Of a stretch of DNA of 64,000 nucleotides, positions 17,012-25,805 are shown piece after piece. The stretch is from an uncultured Bacteroidia bacterium. GTDB taxonomy: Bacteria > Bacteroidota > Bacteroidia > Bacteroidales > UBA932. A model generated the notes under the pieces. That model was not told where the DNA came from, did no database searches, and worked only from the letters and a program-made list of their open reading frames with translations. The stretch lies in assembly GCA_902794005.1 (NCBI GenBank), contig CADBFO010000002.1:1-64000 (forward strand). Direction: 5' to 3'. A program made the position numbers and the translations under genes. Each line of letters begins with the position of its first letter. Positions within the stretch are counted from its first letter, which is position 1.

Positions 17012-17836
17012 ATGGCAAGTACCAAGAAAACCCCCGCCGCCAAAAAAGTGGAGGCTCCCATCGACAACAGGGAAACGTTCGTCTCCCTGCAAAAGAGTTT
17101 CGCGGATTCCGAAATGCCTGTAGAGGAAAAGCTCAAGACCCTCTACAATCTGCAGGCTGCGGATTCCGAGATTGACAAGATTATCCAGCTTCGCGGAGAA
17201 CTGCCCGCAGAAGTGGCTGCCCTGGAAGCAGAGATTGCTACCCTCAAGGAGCGCAGCGCCAACATTTCCGCCGTCATCGACCAGTTCAACCGCAATATCG
17301 CGGACGCCAAGCTCTCCATCGCCGAGCACGAAAGCGTCATCGAGAAATATCAGCGTCAGCTGGAGACCATCCAGAATTCCCGCGAGTACGATTCCCTGAA
17401 CAAGGAGATTGAAAATCAGGAACTTCTCCGCCAGATTGACGAGAAAACCATTGGCGACACCCGCTACGAAATCGGTGCCAGGAAGGCCGAACTGGACGAG
17501 CTCAAGGACCGGCTTTCCATCCGTACGGAAGACCTCAAAGCCAAGAAGGCCGAACTGGAAACCATCGTAGAGGAAACCGCCAGGGAAGAGGCTATCCTTC
17601 GCGAACGCCGCAATGAATGCGCCGACAAGATTGACGCCCGCACCATGAGCGCCTACGAGCGTATCCGGGCCAGCGTCCACAACCACCTGGCCGTCGTGGG
17701 CATCTACAACGGCGATTCCTGCGGAGGCTGCTTCAACACCATCACCCCGCAGCGCCGCGTGGAGATTGCCTCCAACCGCAAGCTCATCATCTGCGAGCAC
17801 TGCGGCCGTATCATCATCAACCCGGATTTCGAATAG
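17012..17836 (+). CDS. C4-type zinc ribbon, coiled-coil protein
   Basis: A 274-aa protein. The N-terminus is basic and low complexity (MASTKKTPAAKKVEAP). A long coiled coil at about residues 45-215 (EAEIATLKERSANISAVIDQ... EIENQELLRQ...) leads to a zinc ribbon with two CxxC pairs: CGGCFNTI and CEHCGRIIINPDFE at the C-terminus. This is the zf-RING_7/CT398-like family, which also includes flagellar and type III secretion accessory proteins; the function in Bacteroidota is unknown. It precedes dnaB by 9 bp, so they probably share a transcript. A 14-bp palindrome (16990-17003) lies just before its start. Confidence 0.88.
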   Translation: MASTKKTPAAKKVEAPIDNRETFVSLQKSFADSEMPVEEKLKTLYNLQAADSEIDKIIQLRGELPAEVAALEAEIATLKERSANISAVIDQFNRNIADAKLSIAEHESVIEKYQRQLETIQNSREYDSLNKEIENQELLRQIDEKTIGDTRYEIGARKAELDELKDRLSIRTEDLKAKKAELETIVEETAREEAILRERRNECADKIDARTMSAYERIRASVHNHLAVVGIYNGDSCGGCFNTITPQRRVEIASNRKLIICEHCGRIIINPDFE

Positions 17837-17845
17837 TCTTTTCCC

Positions 17846-19333
17846 ATGCCGGAACCCGCCCGTAAAAAATCCCGTGCCGCCGAGCCGATGAATCTGGAGA
17901 CCCTGATGGGGAACAAGCCCCCGCAGGCCCTGGATGTAGAAGAGGCCGTGCTGGGCGCGATGCTGGTAGAGCCCGCCACCATCGACGAGTCGATGGAGGA
18001 ACTCTCTGCCGCGTGCTTCTATGATCCGCAGCACCGGATGATATTCGAAGCCATGTCGGAGCTGGTGAACGAGCATGTGAGCATCGACCTGGTGACCGTG
18101 AGCGAAAAACTCCGGTCCAAGGGGAACCTGGAGGTGATCGGCGGTCCGGTGGTCCTTGCAAGCCTGTCGCAGAACATCGGCGCGGCCGCCCATATCGAGT
18201 ATTATATCAAGATTCTCAAGCAGAAGACCATCCAACGGGATTTGATTACCGCTTCGTATGAGATTCTGAAGCAGTCTTTCGACGAGTCCACCAATGTGGA
18301 CGACCTCATCGACAATGCCCAGACGAAGGTCTTTGCCGCCATCCAGAACAACGTGAAGCGGGATGTGCAGGACATCGGCTCCATCATCAACTCGGTGCTG
18401 GACAACCTGCAGGAGCTCCAGGGTATCACCGGCCCGTCCGGCGTGCCTTCCGGCTATCCTTCCATCGACCGCATCACCCAGGGTTGGCAGAAGAGCGACC
18501 TCATCATCCTGGCAGCCCGTCCGTCGGTGGGTAAGACCGCTTTCGCCCTGAATATTGCCCGCAATGCGGCGGTGGACGCCAACATGCCCGTTGCGGTCTT
18601 CTCCCTGGAAATGAGTGCCGACCAGCTGGGCAAGCGTCTTATCACCACCGAAAGCGGCCTTTCCGGAGAAAAGATCAAGGGCGGCGTGAAGCTGGAGCCT
18701 TACGAGTGGGTTCAGCTGGAGGACACCCTCAAGCGCCTGGCCAAGGCGCCGCTGTACATCGACGACACGCCCGGTATCCCCATCATGGAATTCCGGACCA
18801 AGGCCAAGCGCCTGGTGAAGCAGAAGGGCGTGCGCCTGATCGTGGTGGACTATCTGCAGCTCATGCAGGGCCCGGTGGAACTTCGGGGCCTCCGCGAGCA
18901 GGAGGTGGCGGCCATCTCCCGCACCCTCAAGGCAACGGCCAAGGAACTGAACATCCCCATCATCGCCCTGTCGCAGCTTTCCCGAAATGCCGTGCAGCGT
19001 ACGGGCGGCACCGGAAAACCCCAGCTCAGCGACCTCCGCGAATCCGGCTCCATCGAGCAGGATGCCGATATGGTCATCTTCATCCATCGGCCCGACTTTG
19101 TGGGCATGTCCGACAATCCGGAGGACAAGGAGAAGGCCTATATCGTGATTGCCAAGCACCGCAACGGCGAGGTCTGCGATATCGAGATGAAGTACAAGGC
19201 CGGTCAGGTGAAGTTCGTGGAACCGGACCAGAGTCTGGACGTCTATGCCCAGCGGGGGCCTGTGGCCAGTGCGGCCAACGAACCCGCTTCCGATGCCGGC
19301 TACGACTTCGATTCTTCCCAGCAAGCGTTCTAG
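17846..19333 (+). CDS. dnaB: Replicative DNA helicase DnaB
   Basis: Hexameric helicase that unwinds the replication fork. The N-terminal domain is seen in PQALDVEEAVLGAMLVEP (about 29-46). The RecA-like C-terminal domain has the Walker A region ILAARPSVGKTAFALNIARN (about 221-240) and Walker B LIVVDYLQLMQG. DnaB motif SQLSRNAVQRTGGTGKPQLSDLRESGSIEQDAD is also present. The 495-aa length is normal for the family and no intein interrupts it. The C-terminal tail (YDFDSSQQAF) is typical of Bacteroidales. Confidence 0.97.
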   Translation: MPEPARKKSRAAEPMNLETLMGNKPPQALDVEEAVLGAMLVEPATIDESMEELSAACFYDPQHRMIFEAMSELVNEHVSIDLVTVSEKLRSKGNLEVIGGPVVLASLSQNIGAAAHIEYYIKILKQKTIQRDLITASYEILKQSFDESTNVDDLIDNAQTKVFAAIQNNVKRDVQDIGSIINSVLDNLQELQGITGPSGVPSGYPSIDRITQGWQKSDLIILAARPSVGKTAFALNIARNAAVDANMPVAVFSLEMSADQLGKRLITTESGLSGEKIKGGVKLEPYEWVQLEDTLKRLAKAPLYIDDTPGIPIMEFRTKAKRLVKQKGVRLIVVDYLQLMQGPVELRGLREQEVAAISRTLKATAKELNIPIIALSQLSRNAVQRTGGTGKPQLSDLRESGSIEQDADMVIFIHRPDFVGMSDNPEDKEKAYIVIAKHRNGEVCDIEMKYKAGQVKFVEPDQSLDVYAQRGPVASAANEPASDAGYDFDSSQQAF

Positions 19334-19336
19334 ACC

Positions 19337-20125
19337 ATGCGCTGGAAACTCCTCATCATCGCCTTTTTCTTTTCCCTGACCCTTTCCGGTCAGGGAAACG
19401 GTTGTATTCCCACTACGGGAAAGACGCCTTATCAAGCCGGTGAAGAGATCACTCTCTCCCTCCTGTACAAGTGGGGTCTCGTGAACACGGAAGTGGCCCA
19501 GGGCACCGTGAAACTGGAAGGCACCCCTTACAACGGCGTTCCCGCCTATCATGTGAACTTCCGGGTGAAATCGGCCCCCTTCTTCGACGTCTTTTTCAAG
19601 ATGAGGGAGGATTTTCACTCCTGGTTCACCGTCAAGGACCTGCGGCCTCTGAAATTCACCCGGAACACCCTGGAAGGCACATATACGGCCGTCAACGAGT
19701 ACCATTACGACTGGGAAAACAAGGTCATCCATGCCGATGTCAATTTCAACGGCCGCGGGGACGAGCATTACGAAATTCCGCTTCACGAATGTGTGTACGA
19801 CCTTCCCGCCCTCATTTTCTATTTGAGGACCATGGACATCTCCCGCATTCACGAGGGCGGCAAGCATAAGCTGAGCTTTGCCATTGACGAGGCTGTTTTT
19901 GACATCGTGCTCACCTATCATGGAAAAGAGCCGTTCAGGCTTTCCAAACAGGATACCCGTGAGGCCCATCTTTTTACCTGCTCGGTGGTGAAGGGGGCCA
20001 TGTTCGAGGGGAATCAGGAACTGAAGTTCTGGTTCTCGGCCGATGGGAAATTCGTCCCGCTGGGCGTGATGGCTCCCCTCCGCTGGGGTGCCGTGTGGGC
20101 CAAACTGAAAGATTATCGGCCATGA
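19337..20125 (+). CDS. DUF3108 domain-containing exported protein
   Basis: A 262-aa protein with a signal peptide (MRWKLLIIAFFFSLTLSGQG). The body (GEEITLSLLYKWGLVNTEVAQGT..., then a long beta-rich region ending GVMAPLRWGAVWAKL) fits DUF3108, a beta-structured periplasmic family of unknown role. It starts 3 bp after dnaB and its stop overlaps the rseC start (ATGA), so it lies at the junction of the replication and Rnf transcription units. Confidence 0.85.
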   Translation: MRWKLLIIAFFFSLTLSGQGNGCIPTTGKTPYQAGEEITLSLLYKWGLVNTEVAQGTVKLEGTPYNGVPAYHVNFRVKSAPFFDVFFKMREDFHSWFTVKDLRPLKFTRNTLEGTYTAVNEYHYDWENKVIHADVNFNGRGDEHYEIPLHECVYDLPALIFYLRTMDISRIHEGGKHKLSFAIDEAVFDIVLTYHGKEPFRLSKQDTREAHLFTCSVVKGAMFEGNQELKFWFSADGKFVPLGVMAPLRWGAVWAKLKDYRP

Positions 20126-20535
20126 AAGAGGAAGTGAACCATAAGGGAAAAGTGGTGAAAATGACCCCGCAGGTGACAACCGTGGCCATTTTGCAGCATG
20201 GTGCCTGTTCGGAATGCCATGCCGCCGGCCTGTGCGGGATGTCGGACATCGCCGAGAAAGCCATCGAGGTACCGACGGACCCGCATGCCTCCTACGGCGT
20301 AGGAGACGAGGTGTCGGTGGTCCTGAAAGCCTCCATGGGCATGAAGGCCGTCTGGCTGGCGTATTTCATCCCCCTGTTGGTGCTGATGGCCGTTATCCTG
20401 GGCTTGATGGGCCTGGGTGTGGCGGAGGTTCCCGCCGGCCTGGCCGGCATCGGCGCCGTTGCCGTGTATTACCTGTTGCTGTATCTTTTCCGTGACAGAC
20501 TGAAAAATGAATATATTTTTACAATAAAAGGATAA
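20122..20535 (+). CDS. rseC: RseC/SoxR-reducing system family protein
   Basis: A 137-aa membrane protein with an N-terminal cytoplasmic cysteine motif, CSECHAAGLCGMS (about 33-45), and two transmembrane helices (WLAYFIPLLVLMAVILGLMG and AGLAGIGAVAVYYLLLYLF). In proteobacteria RseC works with Rnf-like proteins to reduce SoxR; in Bacteroidales it regularly precedes rnfB, as here with a 3-bp gap. I chose the ATG at 20122 that overlaps the previous stop; an in-frame upstream start would lie inside the DUF3108 gene. Confidence 0.9.
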   Translation: MKEEVNHKGKVVKMTPQVTTVAILQHGACSECHAAGLCGMSDIAEKAIEVPTDPHASYGVGDEVSVVLKASMGMKAVWLAYFIPLLVLMAVILGLMGLGVAEVPAGLAGIGAVAVYYLLLYLFRDRLKNEYIFTIKG

Positions 20536-20538
20536 GTT

Positions 20539-21495
20539 ATGAATGTATTGATTTGGACAATCGCAGTAGTGACCGTCCTGGGTCTCGTGCTGGCGCTGGT
20601 CCTGTACCTGGTGGCGCAACGCTTCAAGGTAGAGGAAGACCCTCGTATCGACGAGGTGGAGAAGGCCATGCCGGGAGCCAATTGCGGAGGTTGCGGTTTT
20701 GCCGGTTGCCGTGCATTCGCCGAGGCTGCGGTAAAAGCCCCCAATCTGGACAACAACTATTGCCCGGTGGGCGGCAACGACACCATGGCCAAGGTGGCGG
20801 CGATCCTGGGGTACGAGGTGCAGGCCAAGGCCCCCATGGTGGCTGTCATCCGCTGCAACGGAACCTGTGAGGCCCGGCCCAAGGTGAACGAGTACGGCGG
20901 CTACGCTTCCTGCTATGTGAAGTCGCTCCTTTACATCGGCGACACCGCTTGTTCGTTCGGCTGCCTGGGTTGCGGAGACTGTGTGAACGCCTGCCAGTTC
21001 GGCGCCCTTTCCATGGATCCGGTCACCGGTCTTCCGGTGGTGGACCAGGAGAAGTGCACCGCCTGCGGCGCTTGCGTGAAAGCCTGCCCCAAGCGCATCA
21101 TCGAGCTTCGGCCCAAGGGTCCCCGCGGCATGCGCATGTTCGTGAGCTGCGTAAACAAGGACAAGGGGCCCGTGGCCAAAAAGGCCTGCGCCAACGCCTG
21201 CATCGGCTGCGGCATCTGCGCCAAGACCTGCACGCATGAAGCCATCACCGTAGAAGGCAATGTGGCCTACATCGACCCCGCCAAATGCAAACTCTGCCGT
21301 GAGTGCGAGGCTATGTGTCCCACCGGAGCCATCCATGGCGTGAACTTCCCCAAGCCGCTGGACAAGGACGCCGTCAAAGAACGCATCAAGCTGCGCCAGC
21401 AAAAAGCCAAAGAGGCGGCGGCAGCAGCAGAGAAACCTGTCATTCTGAGCGAGAGCAAAGAATCTGTGAAGAAGGAGGACAAGAAAGATGAGTAA
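20539..21495 (+). CDS. rnfB: Rnf complex ferredoxin-type subunit B
   Basis: Electron-entry subunit of the Rnf complex, which couples ferredoxin:NAD+ oxidoreduction to ion transport. Seen: one N-terminal membrane helix (LIWTIAVVTVLGLVLALVLYL), the 4Fe-4S domain ANCGGCGFAGCRAF with the later CPVGG, and several ferredoxin cysteine clusters, including KCTACGACVKACP, CIGCGICAKTC and KCKLCRECEAMCP. The length of 318 aa fits the Bacteroidota form. The last 18 residues or so (PVILSESKESVKKEDKKDE) are encoded partly by a copy of the dispersed GTCATTCTGA repeat. The gene overlaps rnfC by 8 bp. Confidence 0.96.
   Translation: MNVLIWTIAVVTVLGLVLALVLYLVAQRFKVEEDPRIDEVEKAMPGANCGGCGFAGCRAFAEAAVKAPNLDNNYCPVGGNDTMAKVAAILGYEVQAKAPMVAVIRCNGTCEARPKVNEYGGYASCYVKSLLYIGDTACSFGCLGCGDCVNACQFGALSMDPVTGLPVVDQEKCTACGACVKACPKRIIELRPKGPRGMRMFVSCVNKDKGPVAKKACANACIGCGICAKTCTHEAITVEGNVAYIDPAKCKLCRECEAMCPTGAIHGVNFPKPLDKDAVKERIKLRQQKAKEAAAAAEKPVILSESKESVKKEDKKDE
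21439..21465 (+). repeat. GTCATTCTGA...GAATCT leader repeat, copy E, inside rnfB
   Basis: A diverged 27-bp copy of the leader repeat read in frame within the rnfB C-terminus as VILSESKES. It ends 22 bp before the rnfC ATG, so it keeps the position just upstream of a gene start seen for the intergenic copies. Confidence 0.7.
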
Positions 21496-22861
21496 GCATA
21501 CATTCAGTATCGGCGGTGTCCATCCGCACGACAACAAGATTTCCCGGGAATGTGCCCTTGAGCCGCTTCCGATCGCTCCGGTCGTTTACATCGGCGTTTC
21601 CCAGCACATCGGTGCCCCCTCCGTCCCCTGCGTGGCCGTGGGCGACAAGGTGAAAGTGGGCCAGGTGATTGCAGAGCCGGGCGGCTTTGTGGGCGCCTTC
21701 ATCCATTCCTCCGTCTCCGGAACGGTCAAATCCATCGCCCCCCGGGCCGATCTGGCCGGCCGCGCCACCACCCACATCGAGATTGCGGTGGAAGGTGACG
21801 AGTGGCTGGAAGGGATTGATACGTCGGACACCCTGATCACCGCCATCCCGGACGATGCCAAGGCCATTGTCGAAAAAATCCGTCTGGGCGGCGTCGTGGG
21901 CCTTGGCGGCGCCACTTTCCCCACGCATGTGAAGCTCTCGCCGCCTCCGGGCTCCAAGTGCGAGCGCGTGATCATCAACGGCTGCGAGTGCGAGCCTTAC
22001 CTTACCTCCGACTTCCGCACCCTGCTGGAAAAGGGTGAGCAGGTGGTGGTAGGGGCCGCCCTCCTGCAGAAGGCCATGGGCGGGGTGCCTTGCACCATTG
22101 CCATCGAGGAGAACAAGCCCGAGGCTATTGCCCACATCCGCGAGGTCATCGCCAAACTGGGCTATAAGGACATGGATGTGATGGTCATGAAGATGATGTA
22201 TCCGCAGGGTGGTGAAAAGCAGCTCATCGATGCCGTGATGCACCGTCAGGTGGGGTCCGGCGCCCTTCCCATCAGCGTGGGCGCCGTGGTCCAGAACGTG
22301 GCTACGGCCCTGGCCGTGTATGAGGCGGTCCAGAAGAACAAACCCGTCATCGACAATTCCGTCACCGTGACGGGCGAGTGCTTCCCGCGGCAGGCCAACC
22401 TCATCGTGAGGGTGGGGACTCCGCTGCAGGATATCATCGACTACCTGGGCGGGATTCCGGCCGATGCCGTGAAGATCATCAGCGGCGGTCCCATGATGGG
22501 ACGGGCCGTGGCCAATCTGCAGGCCGCTACCGTCAAGGGGACGGGCGCCCTCCTGTTTCTCACCGAGAAGCAGACCCGCCGCGCCCCTGAAACCAATTGC
22601 ATCCGCTGCGGAAAATGTGCCGATGCCTGCCCCATGGGCCTGGAGCCGTTCCTGCTGAACAAACTCTCCAAGGCGGCAGACTGGGAAGCCTGCGAGGCCA
22701 ATGCCGCGCAGGACTGCATCGAGTGCGGCTGCTGCCTGTATTCCTGCCCTGCCCAGATTCCGCTGCTGGACAACATCCGGGTGGGCAAAGGATTTGTATT
22801 GAGTGCTATCCGCGCACGCGCAGCCGCCGCCAAGGCTGCTGCCGAAGCCGCAAAAAAGTAA
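21488..22861 (+). CDS. rnfC: Rnf complex subunit C
   Basis: Membrane-associated NADH/FMN-binding subunit of Rnf, 457 aa. The N-terminal SLBB/soluble part includes the conserved GGVHPHDNK region, the flavin/NAD-binding GGATFPTHVKLSPPPGSKCE (about 139-158) and INGCECEPYLTSDFRTLLE. Two 4Fe-4S clusters are near the C-terminus: NCIRCGKCADACPMGLEP and DCIECGCCLYSCPAQIPL. The Ala-rich extension seen in gammaproteobacterial RnfC is short here. It is in the rnfBCDGEA order typical of Bacteroidota. Confidence 0.97.
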   Translation: MSKHTFSIGGVHPHDNKISRECALEPLPIAPVVYIGVSQHIGAPSVPCVAVGDKVKVGQVIAEPGGFVGAFIHSSVSGTVKSIAPRADLAGRATTHIEIAVEGDEWLEGIDTSDTLITAIPDDAKAIVEKIRLGGVVGLGGATFPTHVKLSPPPGSKCERVIINGCECEPYLTSDFRTLLEKGEQVVVGAALLQKAMGGVPCTIAIEENKPEAIAHIREVIAKLGYKDMDVMVMKMMYPQGGEKQLIDAVMHRQVGSGALPISVGAVVQNVATALAVYEAVQKNKPVIDNSVTVTGECFPRQANLIVRVGTPLQDIIDYLGGIPADAVKIISGGPMMGRAVANLQAATVKGTGALLFLTEKQTRRAPETNCIRCGKCADACPMGLEPFLLNKLSKAADWEACEANAAQDCIECGCCLYSCPAQIPLLDNIRVGKGFVLSAIRARAAAAKAAAEAAKK

Positions 22862-22867
22862 GTGACT

Positions 22868-23845
22868 ATGAGTAAGTTATTGGTATCACCTTCTCCGCAC
22901 ATCCATTCCAAGGACTCCACCAAGTCCCTGATGCTGGATGTCGTGATTGCCCTGATTCCGGCGGTCATCTGCTCCGTGGTCTTCTACGGCTGGCAGGAAC
23001 TGCTGGTGCTGGGCGTGAGCGTGGCTTCCTGCGTGCTGCTGGAATGGGCCATCACCAAATATATGCTGAAGGCCCCCTCCACCATCGGAGACCTTTCGGC
23101 GGTCATTACCGGCATCCTGCTGGCCCTCAACGTGCCTTACACCACGCCCTGGTGGGTTATCTTCATCGGCGCCGTGGTTGCCATCGGCGTAGCCAAGATG
23201 ACGTTCGGCGGAATCGGCCAGAATATCTGGAATCCCGCCCTGGTGGGCCGCGTGTTCCTGCTGGTGTCCTTCCCTACCTACATGACCACCTGGAACGCTC
23301 CCAAAGGCCTTTTCGGGGCCGATGCCGTGAGCGGTCCCACCCCGCTGGGCGCCATCCAGGAGGGCCTGATGAAAGGCAGCACCGTCCAGGAGCTCACATC
23401 GGCCTATGACTACAAGGACCTGCTGTTCGCCAATCTGGGCGGCAGTGCCGGTGAGGTCTGTGCCCTGGCCCTGCTGGCGGGCTTTGTGTATCTGTGCATC
23501 CGCAAGGTCATCAAGCCCTGGATCACCCTCAGCATCTTTGCCACCGTGGCCGTCACGTCCCTCATTTTCTGGGGCATCCATCCGGCCCGCTTCACCGATC
23601 CTCTTTTCAACCTTCTCACCGGTGGTCTCATTCTCGGCGCCTGCTTCATGGCAACCGACTATGTGACTTCCCCGATGTCCGTGAAAGGAGGCATCGTCTT
23701 CGGTATCGGCATCGGCTTCCTCACCATGATGATCCGTTATTTCGGTTCCTATCCGGAAGGCGTCTCCTTCGCCATCCTCATCATGAACTCGGTGGTTCCG
23801 CTGCTGAACATGTGGTTCAAACAGAAAAAATTCGGGAGGAAATAG
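22868..23845 (+). CDS. rnfD: Rnf complex subunit D
   Basis: Integral membrane subunit, 325 aa, with about nine to ten hydrophobic segments. In the family an FMN is attached covalently to a Thr in an SGAT-like motif; here the corresponding loop reads AVSGPTPLGA (about 155-164), with Pro in place of Ala while the Thr is kept. LALNVPYTTPWWVIFIGAVV and FGGIGQNIWNPALVGRVFLL are conserved family regions. An in-frame GTG lies six bases upstream of the chosen ATG; either could be the start. Confidence 0.95.
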   Translation: MSKLLVSPSPHIHSKDSTKSLMLDVVIALIPAVICSVVFYGWQELLVLGVSVASCVLLEWAITKYMLKAPSTIGDLSAVITGILLALNVPYTTPWWVIFIGAVVAIGVAKMTFGGIGQNIWNPALVGRVFLLVSFPTYMTTWNAPKGLFGADAVSGPTPLGAIQEGLMKGSTVQELTSAYDYKDLLFANLGGSAGEVCALALLAGFVYLCIRKVIKPWITLSIFATVAVTSLIFWGIHPARFTDPLFNLLTGGLILGACFMATDYVTSPMSVKGGIVFGIGIGFLTMMIRYFGSYPEGVSFAILIMNSVVPLLNMWFKQKKFGRK

Positions 23846-23848
23846 ACC

Positions 23849-24466
23849 ATGGCTGCAAAATCCAATTTAACCAATATGGTGCTGGTCCTGGGGCTTACCT
23901 GCCTGCTCTGCTCGGCCATCCTGGGCGGGGCCTATGTGCTCACCAAGGAGCCCATCGATGCCGCAGCGGCCCAGAAGACCAACCGGGCCATCGCCCAGGT
24001 GCTCCCTGCTTTCGAAACCGCTTCCGAACGCTCGTTCGTAGAGGTTTACGGCAAGGATTTCCCTTATTATGAGGCCAAAAACGGAGAGGATCTGGTGGGT
24101 TATGCCATCGAGTCCACCGTGGTGGGTTTCGGCGGCAACCTCACCGTCATGGTGGGCGTAACCCCCGACCGCAAGGTGTGCAACACTTCCGTGCTGTCCC
24201 ATAGTGAAACGCCCGGTCTCGGTGCCAAGTGCACCTCGGATCCCAAGTTCGTTTCCCAGTGGGCCGGCTTCGACCCTTCCGTGAAAAAACTGGAGGTGAA
24301 AAAGGACGGCGGCGACGTGGATGCCATCACGGCTTCCACCATTACATCCCGTGCCTATGCCCTGGCCGTACAGAATGCCCTGGCGGCTTTTGACACCCTG
24401 CAGGGGGCCGATGCCGTCACCGGTGCCACCAAACCTAATGACAAGGAGGAATCTGGCAATGAGTAA
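23849..24466 (+). CDS. rnfG: Rnf complex subunit G
   Basis: A 205-aa subunit with one N-terminal membrane anchor (NMVLVLGLTCLLCSAILGGAYV) and a periplasmic FMN-binding domain. FMN is joined to a Thr in the family motif; here the candidate is DAITASTITSRAYA (about 153-166). VGYAIESTVVGFGGNLTVMVGV and SHSETPGLGAKC are conserved lead-in motifs. The gene overlaps rnfE by 8 bp, and its start lies 3 bp after the rnfD stop. Confidence 0.95.
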   Translation: MAAKSNLTNMVLVLGLTCLLCSAILGGAYVLTKEPIDAAAAQKTNRAIAQVLPAFETASERSFVEVYGKDFPYYEAKNGEDLVGYAIESTVVGFGGNLTVMVGVTPDRKVCNTSVLSHSETPGLGAKCTSDPKFVSQWAGFDPSVKKLEVKKDGGDVDAITASTITSRAYALAVQNALAAFDTLQGADAVTGATKPNDKEESGNE

Positions 24467-25049
24467 CAAGTTCAAACTGATTACCGACGGACTGGTCAAG
24501 AACAACCCCACGTTCGTCCTTCTGCTGGGTATGTGCCCTACGCTGGCCACGACCACTTCTGCCATCAACGGCCTTTCGATGGGCCTGGCCACGCTCTTTG
24601 TGCTGGTACTCAGCAACATGGCCATATCGGCCATTGCTCCCGTGGTGCCGGACAAGGTGCACATTCCGGTGTATATCGTGGTGATTGCCACTTTCGTGAC
24701 GCTGCTTCAGTTCCTCATGCAGGCCTATACCCCGGCCATGTATGAAACCTTGGGCCTGTTCATTCCGCTTATCGTGGTGAACTGCATCGTACTGGGCCGG
24801 GCCGAGGCTTTTGCCAACAAGCACGGCGTGCTGGAAAGTGCCTGTGACGGTTTGGGCGTGGGTCTGGGCTTCACCTGCTCGCTCACGGTGCTGGGCCTGG
24901 TCCGCGAAATTCTGGGCTCGGGCAGCGCCTTCGGCTTCAACTTCATCGGCGGCAACGACGGCATGCTGGCCTTTGTCATGGCCCCCGGCGCTTTCCTGTG
25001 CCTGGGCTACCTGATGGTCCTGTTCAACAAATACCTTAAAAAGAACTAG
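24459..25049 (+). CDS. rnfE: Rnf complex subunit E
   Basis: A 196-aa membrane protein with six predicted helices. NNPTFVLLLGMCPTLATTTS (about 15-34) and IVVNCIVLGRAEAFA carry the cysteines that bind a membrane [2Fe-2S] cluster together with RnfA in the RnfA/E, NqrD/E type. The ATG at 24459 lies inside the end of rnfG and is preceded by AAGGAGGAA, an unusually good Shine-Dalgarno-like stretch. A longer in-frame reading upstream lies wholly within rnfG and is not needed. Confidence 0.95.
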   Translation: MSNKFKLITDGLVKNNPTFVLLLGMCPTLATTTSAINGLSMGLATLFVLVLSNMAISAIAPVVPDKVHIPVYIVVIATFVTLLQFLMQAYTPAMYETLGLFIPLIVVNCIVLGRAEAFANKHGVLESACDGLGVGLGFTCSLTVLGLVREILGSGSAFGFNFIGGNDGMLAFVMAPGAFLCLGYLMVLFNKYLKKN

Positions 25050-25052
25050 GCT

Positions 25053-25652
25053 ATGGAGTATTTTCTGATTATCATTTCGGCGATTTTCGTCAATAACATC
25101 GTCCTGGCCCAGTTCCTGGGGATCTGTCCCTTCCTGGGCGTTTCCAACAAGCTGTCCACCGCTACGGGCATGTCCATGGCCGTGTGCTTCGTGATTACGC
25201 TGGCCACGCTGGTGACGTATTTGATAAACCAGTACCTGCTGGTGCCCTTCGGCATTACCTTCCTGCAGACCATCGCCTTCATCCTGGTCATTGCCGCCCT
25301 GGTGCAGATGGTAGAGATTGTCCTGAAGAAGGTGTCTCCGTCCCTGTATCAGGCCCTGGGCATCTTCCTTCCGCTGATCACCACCAACTGCGCCGTTTTG
25401 GGTGTCGCCATCAACGTGGAGACCAAGGAGTTCGCCTTCGTTCCCGGCGGGATGCTCAATCTGGGACAGGCCCTGGTCTATGCTTTCGCCACTTCGCTGG
25501 GTTACGGCCTTGCCATGGTGATTTTCGCGGGGATCCGTGAGCACCTGGCCCTGAACAACGTTCCCAAAGCCTTCAAAGGCGTTCCTATCGCCATCATCAG
25601 CGTGGGAATCCTCGCCCTCGCCTTCATGGGCTTCAGCGGCATGGTCAAATAG
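25053..25652 (+). CDS. rnfA: Rnf complex subunit A
   Basis: A 199-aa membrane protein with six helices, paralogous to RnfE. Conserved parts are [24 protein letters not shown] (about 8-31) and [14 protein letters not shown] (about 109-122), whose cysteines would share the membrane iron-sulfur cluster with RnfE. It closes the rnfBCDGEA operon and is followed after 30 bp by a palindromic hairpin repeat that may end the transcript. Confidence 0.96.
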   Translation: MEYFLIIISAIFVNNIVLAQFLGICPFLGVSNKLSTATGMSMAVCFVITLATLVTYLINQYLLVPFGITFLQTIAFILVIAALVQMVEIVLKKVSPSLYQALGIFLPLITTNCAVLGVAINVETKEFAFVPGGMLNLGQALVYAFATSLGYGLAMVIFAGIREHLALNNVPKAFKGVPIAIISVGILALAFMGFSGMVK

Positions 25653-25682
25653 GTGGCCGATAACACGCTGTCCTTCAGCTGT

Positions 25683-25727
25683 TTACGTATAATCCTCTGC
25701 GCAAAAAGCGCAGAGGATTATACGTAA
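25683..25727. repeat. Palindromic hairpin repeat, copy 3 (3'-end family)
   Basis: Perfect 20-base arms (25683-25702, TTACGTATAATCCTCTGCGC, and 25708-25727) with an AAAAA loop. It lies 30 bp after rnfA. Compared with copy 1 the stem differs by a TATAAT/ATTATA versus TAAAAT/ATTTTA exchange that keeps pairing in both arms. Confidence 0.9.
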
Positions 25728-25771
25728 GTGGCTCTGTCTCAGCTGTTTGTTTGTCACCCCCCGGTGGGACG

Positions 25772-25802
25772 TTTGTATTCTGCTTTCTTTTTTGTATCTT
25801 TG
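25772..25802 (+). promoter_or_regulatory. Bacteroidota-type promoter for the phosphotransferase gene
   Basis: TTTG at 25772-25775 and TATCTTTG at 25795-25802, spacer 19 bases. The ATG at 25806 starts 4 bases after the -7 box, so the transcript would have almost no leader. Confidence 0.65.
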
Positions 25803-25805
25803 GCC

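Noticed and set aside
17000..20179. A 1059-codon minus-strand open frame over the zinc-ribbon, dnaB and DUF3108 genes
   Set aside because: Same composition effect; the sense-strand genes are certain and the antisense product has no recognisable domain.
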